Shown here: positions 9,801 to 21,018 of the stretch, piece after piece
How the letters are laid out: the number at the start of each line of letters is the position of its first letter
Position numbering within the stretch: position 1 is the stretch's first letter
Assembly: GCA_015179125.1 (NCBI GenBank)
Contig: WHVA01000403.1
Coordinates: 1 to 64,000 of the forward strand
DNA length: 64,000 nucleotides
Reading direction: 5' to 3'
From: Gautieria morchelliformis
Taxonomy: Eukaryota; Basidiomycota; Agaricomycetes; Gomphales; Gomphaceae
Notes under the pieces: model-generated
Told to the model about the DNA's origin: nothing
Databases searched by the model: none
What the model saw: only the letters and a program-made list of their open reading frames with translations
Translations under genes and position numbers: made by a program

Positions 9801-11790
9801 AGCAACCTATCAGAATCAGGGTCAGTGGAAAGAGGCTGAAGAGCTGCAGGTTAAGGTCGTGAAGACAAGGAAGAGGGTCCTTGGTGAGGATCATCCTGAC
9901 ACCCTGAGGGACATGGGCAACCTTGCCTTAACCTATCAGAATCAGGGCCGGTGGAAGGATGCTGAAGGGTTGGAGGTTCAGGTCATGGGAGCAAGCAAGA
10001 GGGTCCTTGGTGAGGAGCATCCTCACACCCTGACCACCATAGGCAATCTTGCCTCAACCTATCAGAATCAGGGCCGGTGGAAGGATTCTGAAGAGCTGGG
10101 GGTTCAAGTCATGGAGGCAAGGAAGAGGGCCCTTGGTGAGGAGCATCCTGACACCCTGAGGGCCATTCTCAGCCTTGCCTCAACCTATCAGAATCAGCGC
10201 AAGTGGAAGGAGGCTGAAGAGCTCCAGGTTAAGGTCATGAAGACAAAGAAGAGGGTCTTTGGTGAGGAGCATCCTGACACCCTGAGCGACATGGGCAACC
10301 TTGCCTTAACCTATCAGCATCAGGGCCAGTGGAAGGATGCTGAAGGGTTGGAGGTTCAGGTCATGGGGGCAAGGAAGAGGGTCCTTGGTGAAGAGCATCC
10401 TCACACCCTGACAGCCATAGGCCATCTTGCCTCAACCTATTGGAATCAGGGCCGGTGGAAGGATGCTGAAGAGCTGGGGGTTCAAGTCGTGGAGGCAAGG
10501 AAGAGGGTGCTTGGTGAGGAGCATCCTGACACTCTGAGGGCCATGGGCAGCCTTGCCTCAACCTATCGGAATCAGGGCTGGTGGAAGGATGCTGAAGAGC
10601 TGGAGGTTCAAGTCATAAAGGCAATGAAGAGTGTCCTTGGTGAGGAGCATCCTGACACTCTGAGGGCCATGGGAAAACTTGCCTCAACCTATGGGGATCA
10701 GGGCCGATGGAAGGATGCTGAAGAGCTGGAGGTTCAAGTCATGGAGGCAATGAAGAGTGTCCTTGGCAGGGATCATCATGACACCCTGACCGCCATGGGC
10801 AACCTTGCCACAACCTATTGGGATCAAGGCCGGTGGAAGGATGCTGAAGGGCTGGAGGTTCAAGTCATGGAGGCAATGAAGAGTGTCCTTGGCAGGGATC
10901 ATCATGACACCCTGACCGCCATGGGCAACCTTGCCACAACCTATTGGGATCAAGGCCGGTGGAAGGATGCTGAAGGGCTGGAGGTTCAAGTCATGGAGGC
11001 AATGAAGAGTGTCCTTGGCGGGGATCATCATGACACCCTGACCGCCATGGGCAACCTTGCCTCAACCTATGGGCATCAGGGCCGGTGGAAGGATGCTGAA
11101 GGGCTGGAGGTTCAAGTCATGGAGGCAAGCAAGAGGGTCCTTGGTGAGGAGCATCCTGACACCCTGAGGGCCATGGGCAACCTTGGCATAACCTATCAAA
11201 ATCAGGGCCGGTGGAAGGATGCTGAAGAGCTGGAAGTTCAAGTCATAAAGGCAATGAAGAGTGTCCTTGGTGAAGAGCATCCTGATACCCTGAGCACCAT
11301 GGGCAACCTTGCCACAACCTATTGGGATCAGGGCCACTGGAAGAATGCTGAAGAGCTGGAGGTTCAAGTCATGGATGCAAGAAAGAGGGTCCTTGGCAAG
11401 GAGCACCCTGACACCCTGATCGCAATGGGCAACCTTGCCTCAACCTATCGGGATCAGGGCCAATTGAAGGATGCTGAAGAGCTGGAGGTTCAAGTCATGG
11501 AGGCAAGAAAGAGGGTCCTTGGCAAGGAGCATCCTCACACCTTGACCGCCATGGGAAATCTTGCATCAACTTATCAGAATCAATGCCGGTGGAAGGATGC
11601 TGAAAACCTTGGGGTTCAAGTCCTGAAGGCAAGCAAGAGGGTCCTTGATGAAGACCATCCTAATACCCTGAGGGCCATGGGCAATCTTGCCACAACCTAT
11701 AGCAATCAGGGCCGGTGGAAGGATGCTGAAGAGCTGGAGATTCAAGCCATGGAGTTAATCAAGAAGCAGCATCCTGGAAAACTGAGTTAG
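6890..11790 (+). CDS. Patatin–NB-ARC–TPR protein (fungal NLR-type receptor)
   Basis: Predicted intracellular STAND receptor with a lipase effector. Proposed exons are 6890–7000, 7071–7182, 7231–7369, 7421–7648 and 7704–11790, all with GT–AG introns and continuous frame, giving about 1558 residues. The N-terminal patatin-like phospholipase has oxyanion motif DGGGIRG (75–81), nucleophile motif GTSTGG (Ser118) and the catalytic Asp in DAG (Asp258). The NB-ARC has P-loop GLGGAGKT (478–485), Walker B LLFMDNADD (Asp567), IIVTSRN, a GLPLA-like LGYLALA and a HPLVH winged-helix motif. Sixteen full 42-residue TPR units plus one partial run from residue 861 to the end. In this family ligand binding to the repeats is thought to trigger oligomerisation and the effector. 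An intron-like stretch (8612–8660) inside the NB-ARC is read through here. An LTR begins 59 bp after the stop. Confidence 0.85.
8612..8671 (+). other. Intron-like stretch inside the NB-ARC exon
   Basis: GTAGTT donor at 8612, branch-like CTAAC at 8641, TAG at 8660. Removing 8612–8660 (49 nt) shifts the frame to a stop within about 15 codons. Using the next AAG at 8671 removes 60 nt and keeps the frame, leaving GVYYIDASS, close to the usual family spacing after the P-loop. Left unspliced, the frame also stays open. Confidence 0.4.
9694..11787 (+). repeat. 126-bp tandem repeats encoding TPRs (16.6 units)
   Basis: Units of exactly 126 bp start every 126 bp from 9694 to 11710. Each encodes a 42-residue kinesin-light-chain-like TPR with the core WKDAEELEVQV, then HPDTL and LASTYQNQ. 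Units 9 and 10 (10702–10953) are almost identical in DNA. Units 1–3 and 4–6 repeat as a triplet, seen in residues such as RAILSLA, DMGNLAL and IGNLAST at matching places, so there is a 378-bp higher-order period. Confidence 0.95.
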
Positions 11791-11848
11791 CTATTTTTAA
11801 TGTGCAATGATATATAGACTTAGTTTCAGTACCTATATGCTGATTTAC

Positions 11849-13260
11849 TGTTACATATCATGACACCCAGTGTCAGACTAGAAAGGACTGAGGCTTCAAC
11901 ATATGTGTTGTGCCCTTAATGAACTACTGGTCCTAAGTATTTGTGAAGTTAGAAATGTCAGAAGATTTGAAACTGAGTTTGACAAAGATTTGAGGTTTGG
12001 AAGTGAATGTTTATGTTGAAAGTTGGAGGTTGTGAGCAGGGGGCAGAGTCAAGAGATGGAAGGTGGAGCAAAAAACACTTAGAGACAGAGATCTTGCAAG
12101 GGCTCACTATGCTAAGAACAGGAAGCTTGAGTGACTGTAGCACATATTGAAATTGATAATCTGACCACAGAATAAAGTGCATACAGGAGGGGTTTTTATA
12201 CAAAGAGCTGAGATAACATATAACATGGAGGTACTAAGCATGTTCTGCTAACAGCGAAAGTAGCTAAGAGATATGGGGTAACTAATGCTAACCAAGGGAA
12301 CTACAAATGGCACAAGAGCAGATCATAAGCTAATAGAAAACTACAAAGGGCAAAGGGGCCATGTAACATTGGAGAGGTTGGTGTTTCTTGAGTCATGAAC
12401 CTAGGGGTACAGGAAAGTTTTCCCTAAATGTCTGAATTGTGAAAGACTAAGAGACGTCGATAGTGGAATAGGTCATGAGTTGGATTCAGACTTCTACTTG
12501 AAGTCAAATCGAGTGGAGTTGTAAAAACAGGGAGATAGAGAAACACAATGTGTGTGTTCTCTTCAGTGTTAACTATGCAAGATCGTGCGTCGCAAAGTAC
12601 CAAGATGTCAAAAGGTGAGTTCTAATTGACTAGGGTATTTGGATGTACAAGCTGAACTATTTATCTAGCTAGGGGATGTGCTGCGGTGCAAGGAGTGGAG
12701 AGGTGATATATGGGTGTACTCAGGTGGTTGGGCTCGAGGGACCGGTATTCCGGATGCAGCGGTAGCTATGTGGCTTGTCTGTCGAATGAGAAGAGATGTG
12801 GATAGTCATATGTATCAGAAGTGTGTAGTGTAAGTAGAAAGAAAGAAAGATGGAAGGAATGTATGCAAGTGGTTAAACATCTAGTCGCTCCATGGATCAA
12901 CGTGTCTCAGGCTCGGGCTTCATCTCGGATTGGGGATGGATCCGCAGGTATTGGATCAGGAATGTATCTGTGGGGCAATGGGATTGTTGGAATGTGTCGT
13001 GCGGATGTGTGTGGGCTCGGATGGTCTCAGTCAATGCGTGTGGAGGTGAGTAGGCGGCATGGGGTACATGTATGTGGTCATGGGGTGCTTTGGCTGGGTG
13101 TGTGATGGTAGTGATGGGCTATTAGTACATTTGTGACATGAATAATATAGTTGAAAGGAGGGAAATGATGTCAAAGGTGGGGCAATGTGGGATGAAGTCA
13201 GAGGTTGCAGAGTAGCAGGTTGCAGGACTTGGTGTGTGACATGGTCATCACATCTATAGT
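11849..13260 (-). repeat. LTR family A copy, CpG-depleted, interrupted
   Basis: Begins TGTTACATATC at 11849, only 59 bp after the NLR stop, and follows the minus-strand reading of the window's first LTR over its length, including GGCTTCAAC, ATGAAC, AGATCTTGC and the TATA region (TTTTTATACAAAG). CpG sites of the family have mostly become TpG or CpA. The copy is split by a younger solo LTR at 12438–13138. Its right end is not certain. Confidence 0.65.
12438..13138. mobile_element. Solo LTR, family C, copy 1
   Basis: Begins TGTGAAAGACTAAG and ends TTTGTGACA, flanked on both sides by the 5-bp target duplication TGAAT (12433–12437 and 13139–13143). It is collinear along its length with 38240–38938. 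No internal retroelement sequence accompanies it, so it is a solo LTR. The duplicate of the host segment at 42.5 kb lacks it. Confidence 0.9.
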
Positions 13261-14362
13261 ACTAGTGTCGGAAAAACCCTGGGGGTTTGTTGCTCTCATT
13301 CATGGCTATATGGTCAGGGCTCCTGGGCAATTGATGGCCACAGTCTGGTGATTAATCACAGCATGGTGGTGACAACTGGAGGTTGATTGCAATGACTTGG
13401 TGACTATTTCCCACAATTGGCAATGACCTGACAATCTCAATCACCATTAGGGAAATCTGGCCGTTGCCTATCCTGCCATTGCTGCTGTTTCCAAGCCTCC
13501 CCCAGTCTTCAGTATCCTTCTGTCTGGTGTTCTATTCATATCCCTCCCAGTTCTGACCACCTCCAACACTATTCCTTCCCTATCCATCCTGTCCCTTTTA
13601 TCGCTGGGGCGACCATTTAAGTAATCTGGGCTTTGGACACTCGAGAGTAGATCACTGTCAGGGGAACCCCATCCTGAGTCCATTTCTGGTCTTGGCTTTG
13701 GTCCCTATCTGAGGTCTGTATCTGGAACAAGCACACCCCAGGGGCCAAGCTGAGCTCCCAAGCCTTTGGCTTCAGCCACTTTCCTGGAGTGGCACCAAGG
13801 TTGTGGATTGAGTCATGCATGTTAAGTGAGTGCCGTGGAGGTTTGGACTTATGTCAGCAGTGGAGCGGGCATCCCTGACTTTGATCAGGGGTTCAAGGTA
13901 TATAAGCAGTGTGATGGCAGCAGAGGACCCTAGCTTTTCCTCTTTGGATCCTCTGTCAGGTGAGTTGTGTGTCATGGAGGTAGCTCTTATTCATCACTTT
14001 GGATGCTTCTCTGCCAGACCACGTGATTTCTGCAGTCTAGGGAGAGTTGCCCTTACAATCATTGGGCATACATAGTTATAAGTAGCTGGCACAGGAGTTT
14101 CTTAGATTTTCTCTTTGGATCCCCCTGTTGTTTGACAACTAGATTAAGAGAATTGATTGTATAAATATGCACTCAGGGAATGAGGGCTTGCCTTGCAGAT
14201 GTGTATATGGGCTGACTAAGCTTAGCCTAGTGTGTCTAGTGGCACTTAAGGCCATCAGTCATGTGACTGTGTCAAAGACAAAACTGTCCTGATCAGAGGA
14301 ACACAGGCTCCAAGGCTTTCACACTTGGGGCAGTTTAGAGTAGACTATGATAATAGACTCTC

Positions 14363-14475
14363 AACAGAGGATGTTCAGATTGATAATAATGTACATTCTT
14401 CTAGGATATATTAGATATCTTTTAAAATATCAACCATAACTGAATTCACAGTCCATCATTTTGAGCACTTTGTAT
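14363..14475 (+). repeat. Dispersed repeat shared with 40645–40752
   Basis: Around 110 bp, including ATTCTTCTAGGATATATTAG and ATCATTTTGAGCA, is nearly the same at 40645–40752 in the same orientation. In both places it sits in AT-rich, CpG-poor DNA. Its parent element is unknown. Confidence 0.8.
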
Positions 14476-14699
14476 GTTGTGGATATTCTAATTTTTTTTC
14501 AATGTTCTGAGATTTTAAAAATATGTTTGTATGTGCCAAAGCATGGTGTGTATTGAGATAACAGAACAATGTCAGATAGGATTTGATAATGTGAAGGGAA
14601 GAATGTACAAATACACAGACACCCTTAGGGTGGAGGTGACAAACAGCAAATGATGCATCAGGGATGGCACATGAGGGTGACATGTTTATAAATCATGAT

Positions 14700-14842
14700 G
14701 ACAGGAAAATATGGCAGAGGAACATAACTGTCAGATGGGATTGGTCAGAACAGTGTCTGTGGATCACAATGACAGGAAAATATGGGAGAGGAACGTAACT
14801 GTCAGATGGGATTGGTCAGAATGGTGTCAGGGGATCCTGAGG
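14700..14842 (+). repeat. 71-bp tandem duplication
   Basis: Two adjacent copies of a 71-bp unit (ACAGGAAAATATGG...GGGATTGGTCAGAA...) starting at 14701 and 14772, with a few substitutions between them. Non-coding. Confidence 0.85.
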
Positions 14843-16222
14843 AGGACCACATGAGACAACCTATGCGATGAATCAAAAAGATGCAATGAAAGGATGTGTA
14901 AGATGCCCTCATGATATGACAGAATCTGTAGGTGTTCACATGGAAAAGGAAACAATGGAGACACCATGTTTATAAAGATGAGACACAATTGAAACGATCA
15001 AGAATGAGACAGCATGGAAACAATGGAGGGACAGGTCACATGGTACCAAAATATGGGTAAAGATATGCAAAGAGATGCAAATGTTTACAGGTGATTTGCT
15101 TAATAGAAGACTAATAATATATTCAATCCATTCTATGGTTTAACATATGGCTAACTACTTTGTAACTTGGAACAGCATTCAATGTACCTTAACATCAACA
15201 TGCAAGTCCCAGATGATGAGGATGATGTCATATTTCCACAAGATTGAGCCTCAGTCATGTAACCAAGGCACCACACCAGCAGAGGTGGCTTCCCTGGCAA
15301 GCAGGCACCCAGACATTGTCAGGAGGGAATGAACACTATAGCACTAACACTGCTGTACAGAGATATCAGACATCACGGAATAGATGGAGCATAGCTCTCT
15401 ATACCTGCAGGACCATAATCCCCATCTCTGAGACTGCTTCTGACCCCATGCAGATTGTGAGCATTTCCCCTATCAATAAGTAGTATTTTGACCCATTCTC
15501 TTGATATCTGAAACCCTACATTCCTTTTTGTATTTGAGGCTGCAGATGCACATGAGTGAGGGTCTTAGCAGGAGTTCTCCAGAGTCTCCTTAAGACTGAG
15601 CTCCGAACTCTGAAGGAGGTACACACAATGCAAAGCTTTCCAGTACATCTATCTTGAGTGTACGATTCCCCACATGTATATAATATCAATTAGCGCAGCT
15701 TGTCACTGCCTGCTCTAATGCCTTTCAAAGTGTCAAATTGCACTGTTCAGGCAAGGACATATTATACATCTGATGTCCTTAGACCATTCCCACAGGTTGC
15801 TGTAAGTTTCCAAAAGCATCCTTTTCAGCTTTTCCATATGGTTCATAGATGCTTCTATAATGTATATAATGCCTATTCATAATTTCAAAAGACCCTCTTC
15901 TGACGGTGCAGGGGCCACTGCATTCCATCATCACTTTAGCCATGTCCCACACACTTGATTTCCACTTCCACTTCACATGTGTGGCAATCACAAATCTTCA
16001 TCTTTCATTGCAGTGGTCAAATACTGCACATGCCCATCTGTCAGGTAGTGATAGTCGGCGATGTTAAGCTCCAGAGTAGCCTTCAAATGTCTGTCCAAAC
16101 TTGAGGTTCAGTATGTTATTGCATAACAGAGAGTATGCTTATGTAGCACACTCTTCCTTGCTAGTGCTTTGGCTCTCCAAATCCCACATCTGCAAATCCA
16201 CAGAAGACCATGTCCTGTCAGG

Positions 16223-16696
16223 TGTTAAGAACGTAAATTGTACCTAAGACTCAACCTGAGGGCCAAGCCAAGGTTAGCCGAAGTTTGGGAACAGAGGGCT
16301 TGGCTTCAACTTCGTAGGTTGCACCCACTACAGTGTTCCACCCTAATTTTGGGAAACGGATTCGGGAATGCATCCGGCTAGAAGCTGAGGTTCAGAATGA
16401 GGTCAGACAGAGAAGCGGAAAGATATGAGGAATCTAAGTCGATATCAGAACTGAGGAATTAGTGTACATGACAGGGGGTTTATATACTAATTGCAAGGAA
16501 CAGAAAGAGGGCATCAATTCCCGTATCAGCAGGAAGCAGGGTCGACGGACGATCATCAGAAATGGAACAGGACTATCTAGGAAAGGGGATCAGGGTGAAT
16601 GATGAACCGATAGGGAACCGGAACCCGAGTTAAGCTGAAGGTTCCCGAGCGAGATCGAGGCCAGGCCTCAGGTCCGGACTCGGAACGGTCTTAACA
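16223..16696 (-). mobile_element. Solo LTR related to family A
   Basis: 474 bp, beginning TGTTAAGA and ending TCTTAACA, perfect inverted termini, flanked by the 5-bp target duplication TCAGG (16218–16222 and 16697–16701). On the minus strand a TATATAAACCCCC box lies near 16480, matching the promoter position of the LTR at the window start. It also shares the GGCTTCAACTT...GGTTGC block with that LTR. Confidence 0.9.
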
Positions 16697-16863
16697 TCAG
16701 GGGAGACTGATTGGGGAGCGTTGACAGTCCAGAGCTGGACACTAGAGCATAAAATCAACAGGTCAAGTTGGAGATGAGTGACCATACTGGGAGTGCAATA
16801 CACATATGACATAAGTCTGGGCCACACACTCACTTCCTGCAGACCCCACACTGCGTGTGTGCA

Positions 16864-16980
16864 CATGGAGGTAGAGTGTGGTGGCAGCCTCACATACGTG
16901 TGTACACATGGAGGTAGAGCGCAGTGGTGTTGCATGGAGGTAGAGCATGGTGGTGTTGCATGCATGTCTAGGAGGTAGAT
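16864..16980 (+). repeat. Short GGAGGTAGAG tandem repeats
   Basis: Four imperfect units built on ATGGAGGTAGAG and GTGGTGTTGCATG, upstream of the LTR family B copy. Non-coding; apparent open frames across it are a by-product of the repeat. Confidence 0.7.
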
Positions 16981-16994
16981 GCAGGAGATGAGTG

Positions 16995-17838
16995 AACATC
17001 AAACATGATCGGCATCCTCTACCCAGCGTGATGGTCCATCACTGACCCCATCATCTTCCCGATCCAACCCCTTTAGGTGTTCGTATGGCTGGAATGCATT
17101 CGCGGGATGTCCTACCTGTAGATCGTGTGGGATCAACCCAGCAGACGAAGAGTCTGTGCAGGGTAGCGTATATGCAGGTCCCAAGACGTGTTTTCATACA
17201 TAAGTATCTTTGTCCCCTTTCCTCCCTGTCATTTCATGTTCGCACTCCTCTTTCATTCTATTGTATATCTGTGTTTCATCTATTTGTATCATGACTGCAC
17301 ACCCCTATCCAACCCTGACTCCAGATGGCCTCTTTCCTATTCACTGATATCATATGAGCATTTGATATAAGTAGTTTCCATTCACATGTATATTCCCCAG
17401 TTCAATTATCATACGTCCATCTTGTGCAAAACTTGACCTCACTGTGATAATCGCCTTGAGCCCTCTCCTGCAGATACCTATCTTCACCAGAGGAGGACTT
17501 AAGCACCACTGTGAGTTTTGTACTTTGCCTTCGTTACCTTGGTCTTCATATTATCATCTGCGCTGTTGGAGAAGGGCTCCCAAGGAGCGCCTTTCGCAGG
17601 GGAAAGGATTGTTGCTACTTAAACAACCTTTCCATAACACCTTGTACATTACATCGTCAAGTGCCACAGGCTACTACGACTGTAGATAGGGCGAGCTCCG
17701 TTCAGGCAGCTCTCTTATCTTCTGAACATTTATTGGTTCACCTTATTCGCCGAACGGCACATCTCTTCGCACAAGTTATTTGCGCATTCGCTGTGTTCAC
17801 TAATACACGATATTAAGGCCTAAAAACCAATCTTGACA
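16995..17838 (+). repeat. LTR family B, copy 1 (5' end replaced)
   Basis: Collinear with the LTR at 18239 from its position about 190 onward. It carries the TATAAGTAG promoter box near 17370 and ends AACCAATCTTGACA at 17838. The first 190 bp of the family are not present and the short tandem repeats sit there instead, so no target duplication can be assigned. Confidence 0.75.
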
Positions 17839-18238
17839 GGTGTATGGTACAGTGTCTCTGGGGGATGAAAGTAACAGCAATGAGGAATTGATGGGGGTGG
17901 ATAGCATGGTGGAAAGTGAGGTAGAGGATATTAGAATGAGGGAGTAAAACTACACTACTGAAGCTTGGAGTAATGAATTTTCTTCGCATTATTGATTTTT
18001 TGTGTGATTTTTGTTATTCGGATGGGGAGGTTTTCTTGGAATATAACTACTGAGAGTTGTGGGGGTTAAACATGGAAATAATAGAGAGGCCAAAGGTCCT
18101 GGCTTGCCAGGATAAGACTCGTGGAAGTCTTTGACCAGTTCCAAGGTGTGGTCAAGCTTGGAGGCAAGGATCCATGAGGTTTCTTCGTCAGTACCCTCAT
18201 AACCAGTCCACCAAACAAGGTAGAGTAATTTGCAACTC
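17839..18238 (-). pseudogene. Ty3/gypsy chromodomain, C-terminal part
   Basis: Minus strand near 18085–18235 reads LLYLVWWTGYEGTDEETSW and ASKLDHTLELVKDFH, the second half of the chromodomain found at the end of chromovirus Pol. It continues directly from the integrase remnant at 25370–26186. The solo LTR at 18239–25369 with target duplication AACTC separates the two halves. No intact polyprotein remains. Confidence 0.8.
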
Positions 18239-19248
18239 TGTCATGACCCGTATATTTCCCTTACCCCACTGTCTCTGTTGCCCCTCTCATCATTCCTCTT
18301 GCATCTTCACCTGAGTTTGCCATACCCTCTGACCACTCCCCCACTATGTTCGTTCCACTCGCTCTTCGCCACATTCACCGAATGACCATTCGCTGCTCAC
18401 ATCATTCGCCAGAAGGCACACCATCAAACATGATCGACACCCTTTACCCGGCGTGATGGTTCATCACTGGCCCCATCACCTTCTCGATCCATCCCCTTTA
18501 GGTGATCATATGGCCAGGATACATTCGCAGGTTGTCCTACCCGTAGGTCGTGTGGGATCAACCCAGCAGACGAAGAGTCCATGCAGGGTGGTGTATATGC
18601 AGGTCCCAAGGCGTGTTTTCGTACGTAGGGGCCTTCACCCTCTTTCCTCTCCATCGTTTCATGTTCACACCCCTCTTCCATTCTATTGTATGTCTATTTC
18701 ATCTATTATGTATCCTGACCGCGCACCCCTATCCAACGCTGACTCCAGACGGCCTCTTTCTTATTTGCTAGCATCATATGAGCATTCGATATAAGTAGTC
18801 TACATTCGCATGTATATTCTTCAGTTCAATTATCATACGTCCATCTTGTGCAAAGCTTGACCTCACTGTGATGATCGCCTTGAGCCCTCACCTATAGATT
18901 TCTATCTTCAACCAGAGGAGGACTTAAGCACCACTGGTGAGTTTTCATACTTCACCTTCATTACTTTAGTCTTCAAACTATTTTCTATGCTGTCAGCGAA
19001 GGGCTCCAAAGGAGTGCCTTCGCCGGTGAAAGGATTGTTGCTATTTAGACAACCTTTCCAAGACACCTTGCACGTTACATCGTCAAGTGTCACGGGCAAT
19101 CCGCTTTCTCATGCCTACCACAACAACCCAAAACCAAAAATTCCTTATTCCCATATAACCACACTAGCTACACCACTCCTTAGTGGATCGCTGACGTCAA
19201 TCGGCGATAGCACGAGGCTCCTACAAAATAGAAGCCCCCAAAAAACCG

Positions 19249-21018
19249 ATGCCACCGAGCGTCAACCCACAGGTGCCCGCCACGTCACAACACCGCATGA
19301 GGGCAGGCACCGCACAACAGAGCAGTACGAAGACGAGAGCTGAGCTACTGGCTGAACCAAGTGTATCAGTAAGAACTAGAGAGCAAGCTAGGCAGTTTCT
19401 CGACAGGTACGGGTACTACGCGAAAGACGAACCACTGTCAGCGGAGCAACTCAGCTACGCGCTGCTATCTCTGGCACACAACGCAAGTGGCAAAACACTG
19501 CAGGAGGGCATCAGAGCGGTGGCAGTATTGATGTTAGAGGAAGCGGCGAAAGGGGTAGGAGCGGTGGTGATGAGGCATGTCGAAAAGAGCCTGGAGCCGG
19601 CCCTCACCAAAGTCGCAACGGCGGTCGATGAGGCAAAGGAGGCAGCCGAGCTAGCGAAGGCGGCGACGGAAGGAGCTTACAACGTCATAGAACACATCAA
19701 CAACATGAGGAAACCAAGCAGACAGAACGAAGATGACGAGACAGGGAGGACGACATACGCAGCTGCGCTCAAAGGTAATGTACCCCTGTCACATCCGAGT
19801 AATTTGGCGAGAGCAAAGGCTAGAGAAAGACAAATACTGATCGACGGAGACCCCCAAGCGGAACAGAACACGCTCACTGAGCTGACCGAACAGGAACTGG
19901 TAGCAAAAGCCAATGAAGCCATCGACAATCTGGGGGACGACCACAGCCACATCAGCAGGGCTTTCGCCGGGGCCAAAAAGCTAGCGAACGGCAGGATAGT
20001 CTTCGACTTGGAAACGGCGGAGGCAGCGAGGTGGATCCAAGCAAACAAAATAGCATTCCTTAGCAAGTTCAGCGTGACGGCCATGATAAAAGACAGGGCC
20101 CTATCGGTCATAGTGGAATACGTGCCCCTGACCCACTCGCCGGACGCGCTCGCGGAGATGGGAAAAATCGAACGAGACTCCAAGCTGCCATCGGGCTCCC
20201 TGATCTCAACTCGCTGGATAAAGCCCATGCACAGAAGAACAGCGGGCCAAAAATCCGCCCACATCATAGCGAAATTTAGTAGCACAGAGGCCGCAAACCA
20301 AAGCATAAGGGACGGACTAATCATAGCGGGAAAGAGGACTTGGGCCAGGAGAATGAAGAGAGAGCCACGCCGCTGCCTAAAGTGTCAGGCATACAATGCG
20401 CGGCACATCGCCGCAGAATGCAATAGCCACGAGACATGCGGGACCTGCGGGGACGAACACAGAACCGCTGACTGCCAAGAGAACGACCCGAAGAGATACA
20501 AATGCGCCAACTGCAACGTGCAGGGACACGCTTCATGGGACAGAACATGCCCAATGTTCAGAGCAGCGTGTGCGGCGGCGGAAAAGAGCGACCCGGAACA
20601 TACCTACAGATTTTTCCCAGACGAGCACCCGTGGACATGGGAGCAACAGAGAGAGACGGAAGAGGCAGCCAACGCAGGAGAAGTACTGAGAAGAGCCAGC
20701 GCACACAAAGACAGAAGGGCAAGAGCAGTAGAGGAAGAGGCGAACAGGGGGAGACAGATGAACGGCGCAAATGAAAGCAGGCGCCAGAGGGAACAAGAGG
20801 GATCAGGATACAGAACTAGGATGGAGAGCACAGCGAGCACCAGAGGAGAAAGACGAAGGGCGAACCCGAGAATCGGACACAGAGACCAAGGCTGGCACGA
20901 ACGTCAGCCAGGAGAGGGTAGGCAGAGCCGACTGGACAATTACGGGATAGGGAGCAGCCGCGAACGGCCCCAGATAGGACAGCGAACCGAGGGCGACAAC
21001 AGCCCGATCCAAGGATGA
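19249..21018 (+). CDS. LINE ORF1 (Gag-like, zinc knuckles)
   Basis: 589 residues, start ATG at 19249, intact. The N-terminal half is alanine-rich and predicted helical. A compact RRM-like region may lie around residues 205–360. Three CCHC-type knuckles follow at about 375–440 (CLKCQ, CGTCGDEHRTADC, CANCNVQGHASWDRTC). The tail is basic and polar (Arg, Gln, Glu), as in nucleic-acid-binding ORF1 proteins, which form the ribonucleoprotein with element RNA. Its TGA overlaps the ATG of ORF2 in the sequence ATGA, suggesting termination–reinitiation for ORF2 translation. The RRM suggestion is inference. Confidence 0.9.
   Translation: MPPSVNPQVPATSQHRMRAGTAQQSSTKTRAELLAEPSVSVRTREQARQFLDRYGYYAKDEPLSAEQLSYALLSLAHNASGKTLQEGIRAVAVLMLEEAAKGVGAVVMRHVEKSLEPALTKVATAVDEAKEAAELAKAATEGAYNVIEHINNMRKPSRQNEDDETGRTTYAAALKGNVPLSHPSNLARAKARERQILIDGDPQAEQNTLTELTEQELVAKANEAIDNLGDDHSHISRAFAGAKKLANGRIVFDLETAEAARWIQANKIAFLSKFSVTAMIKDRALSVIVEYVPLTHSPDALAEMGKIERDSKLPSGSLISTRWIKPMHRRTAGQKSAHIIAKFSSTEAANQSIRDGLIIAGKRTWARRMKREPRRCLKCQAYNARHIAAECNSHETCGTCGDEHRTADCQENDPKRYKCANCNVQGHASWDRTCPMFRAACAAAEKSDPEHTYRFFPDEHPWTWEQQRETEEAANAGEVLRRASAHKDRRARAVEEEANRGRQMNGANESRRQREQEGSGYRTRMESTASTRGERRRANPRIGHRDQGWHERQPGEGRQSRLDNYGIGSSRERPQIGQRTEGDNSPIQG

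Larger units (their letters stand above)
13261..16217. other. CpG-poor degenerate repeat DNA
   Basis: About 3 kb without an intact reading frame, strongly depleted of CpG, probably eroded retroelement interior. It contains TATA-like stretches near 13900 and 14078 each followed by CTCTTTGGATCC, a 71-bp tandem duplication near 14700–14842, and a block (14363–14475) that recurs at 40645–40752. No gene is supported. Confidence 0.5.

Noticed and set aside
9694-11790. Minus-strand open frames across the TPR array
   Set aside because: They are antisense shadows of the 126-bp repeat, whose length is a multiple of three.
13468-13683. 71-codon minus-strand frame as a gag gene
   Set aside because: Short, no zinc knuckle, and embedded in eroded CpG-poor repeat; not enough evidence.
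16995-17838. Pairing LTR B copies 1 and 2 as the two ends of one retrotransposon
   Set aside because: The 400 bp between them is an unrelated gypsy chromodomain on the minus strand, and copy 2 has its own AACTC duplication, so it is an independent solo LTR.
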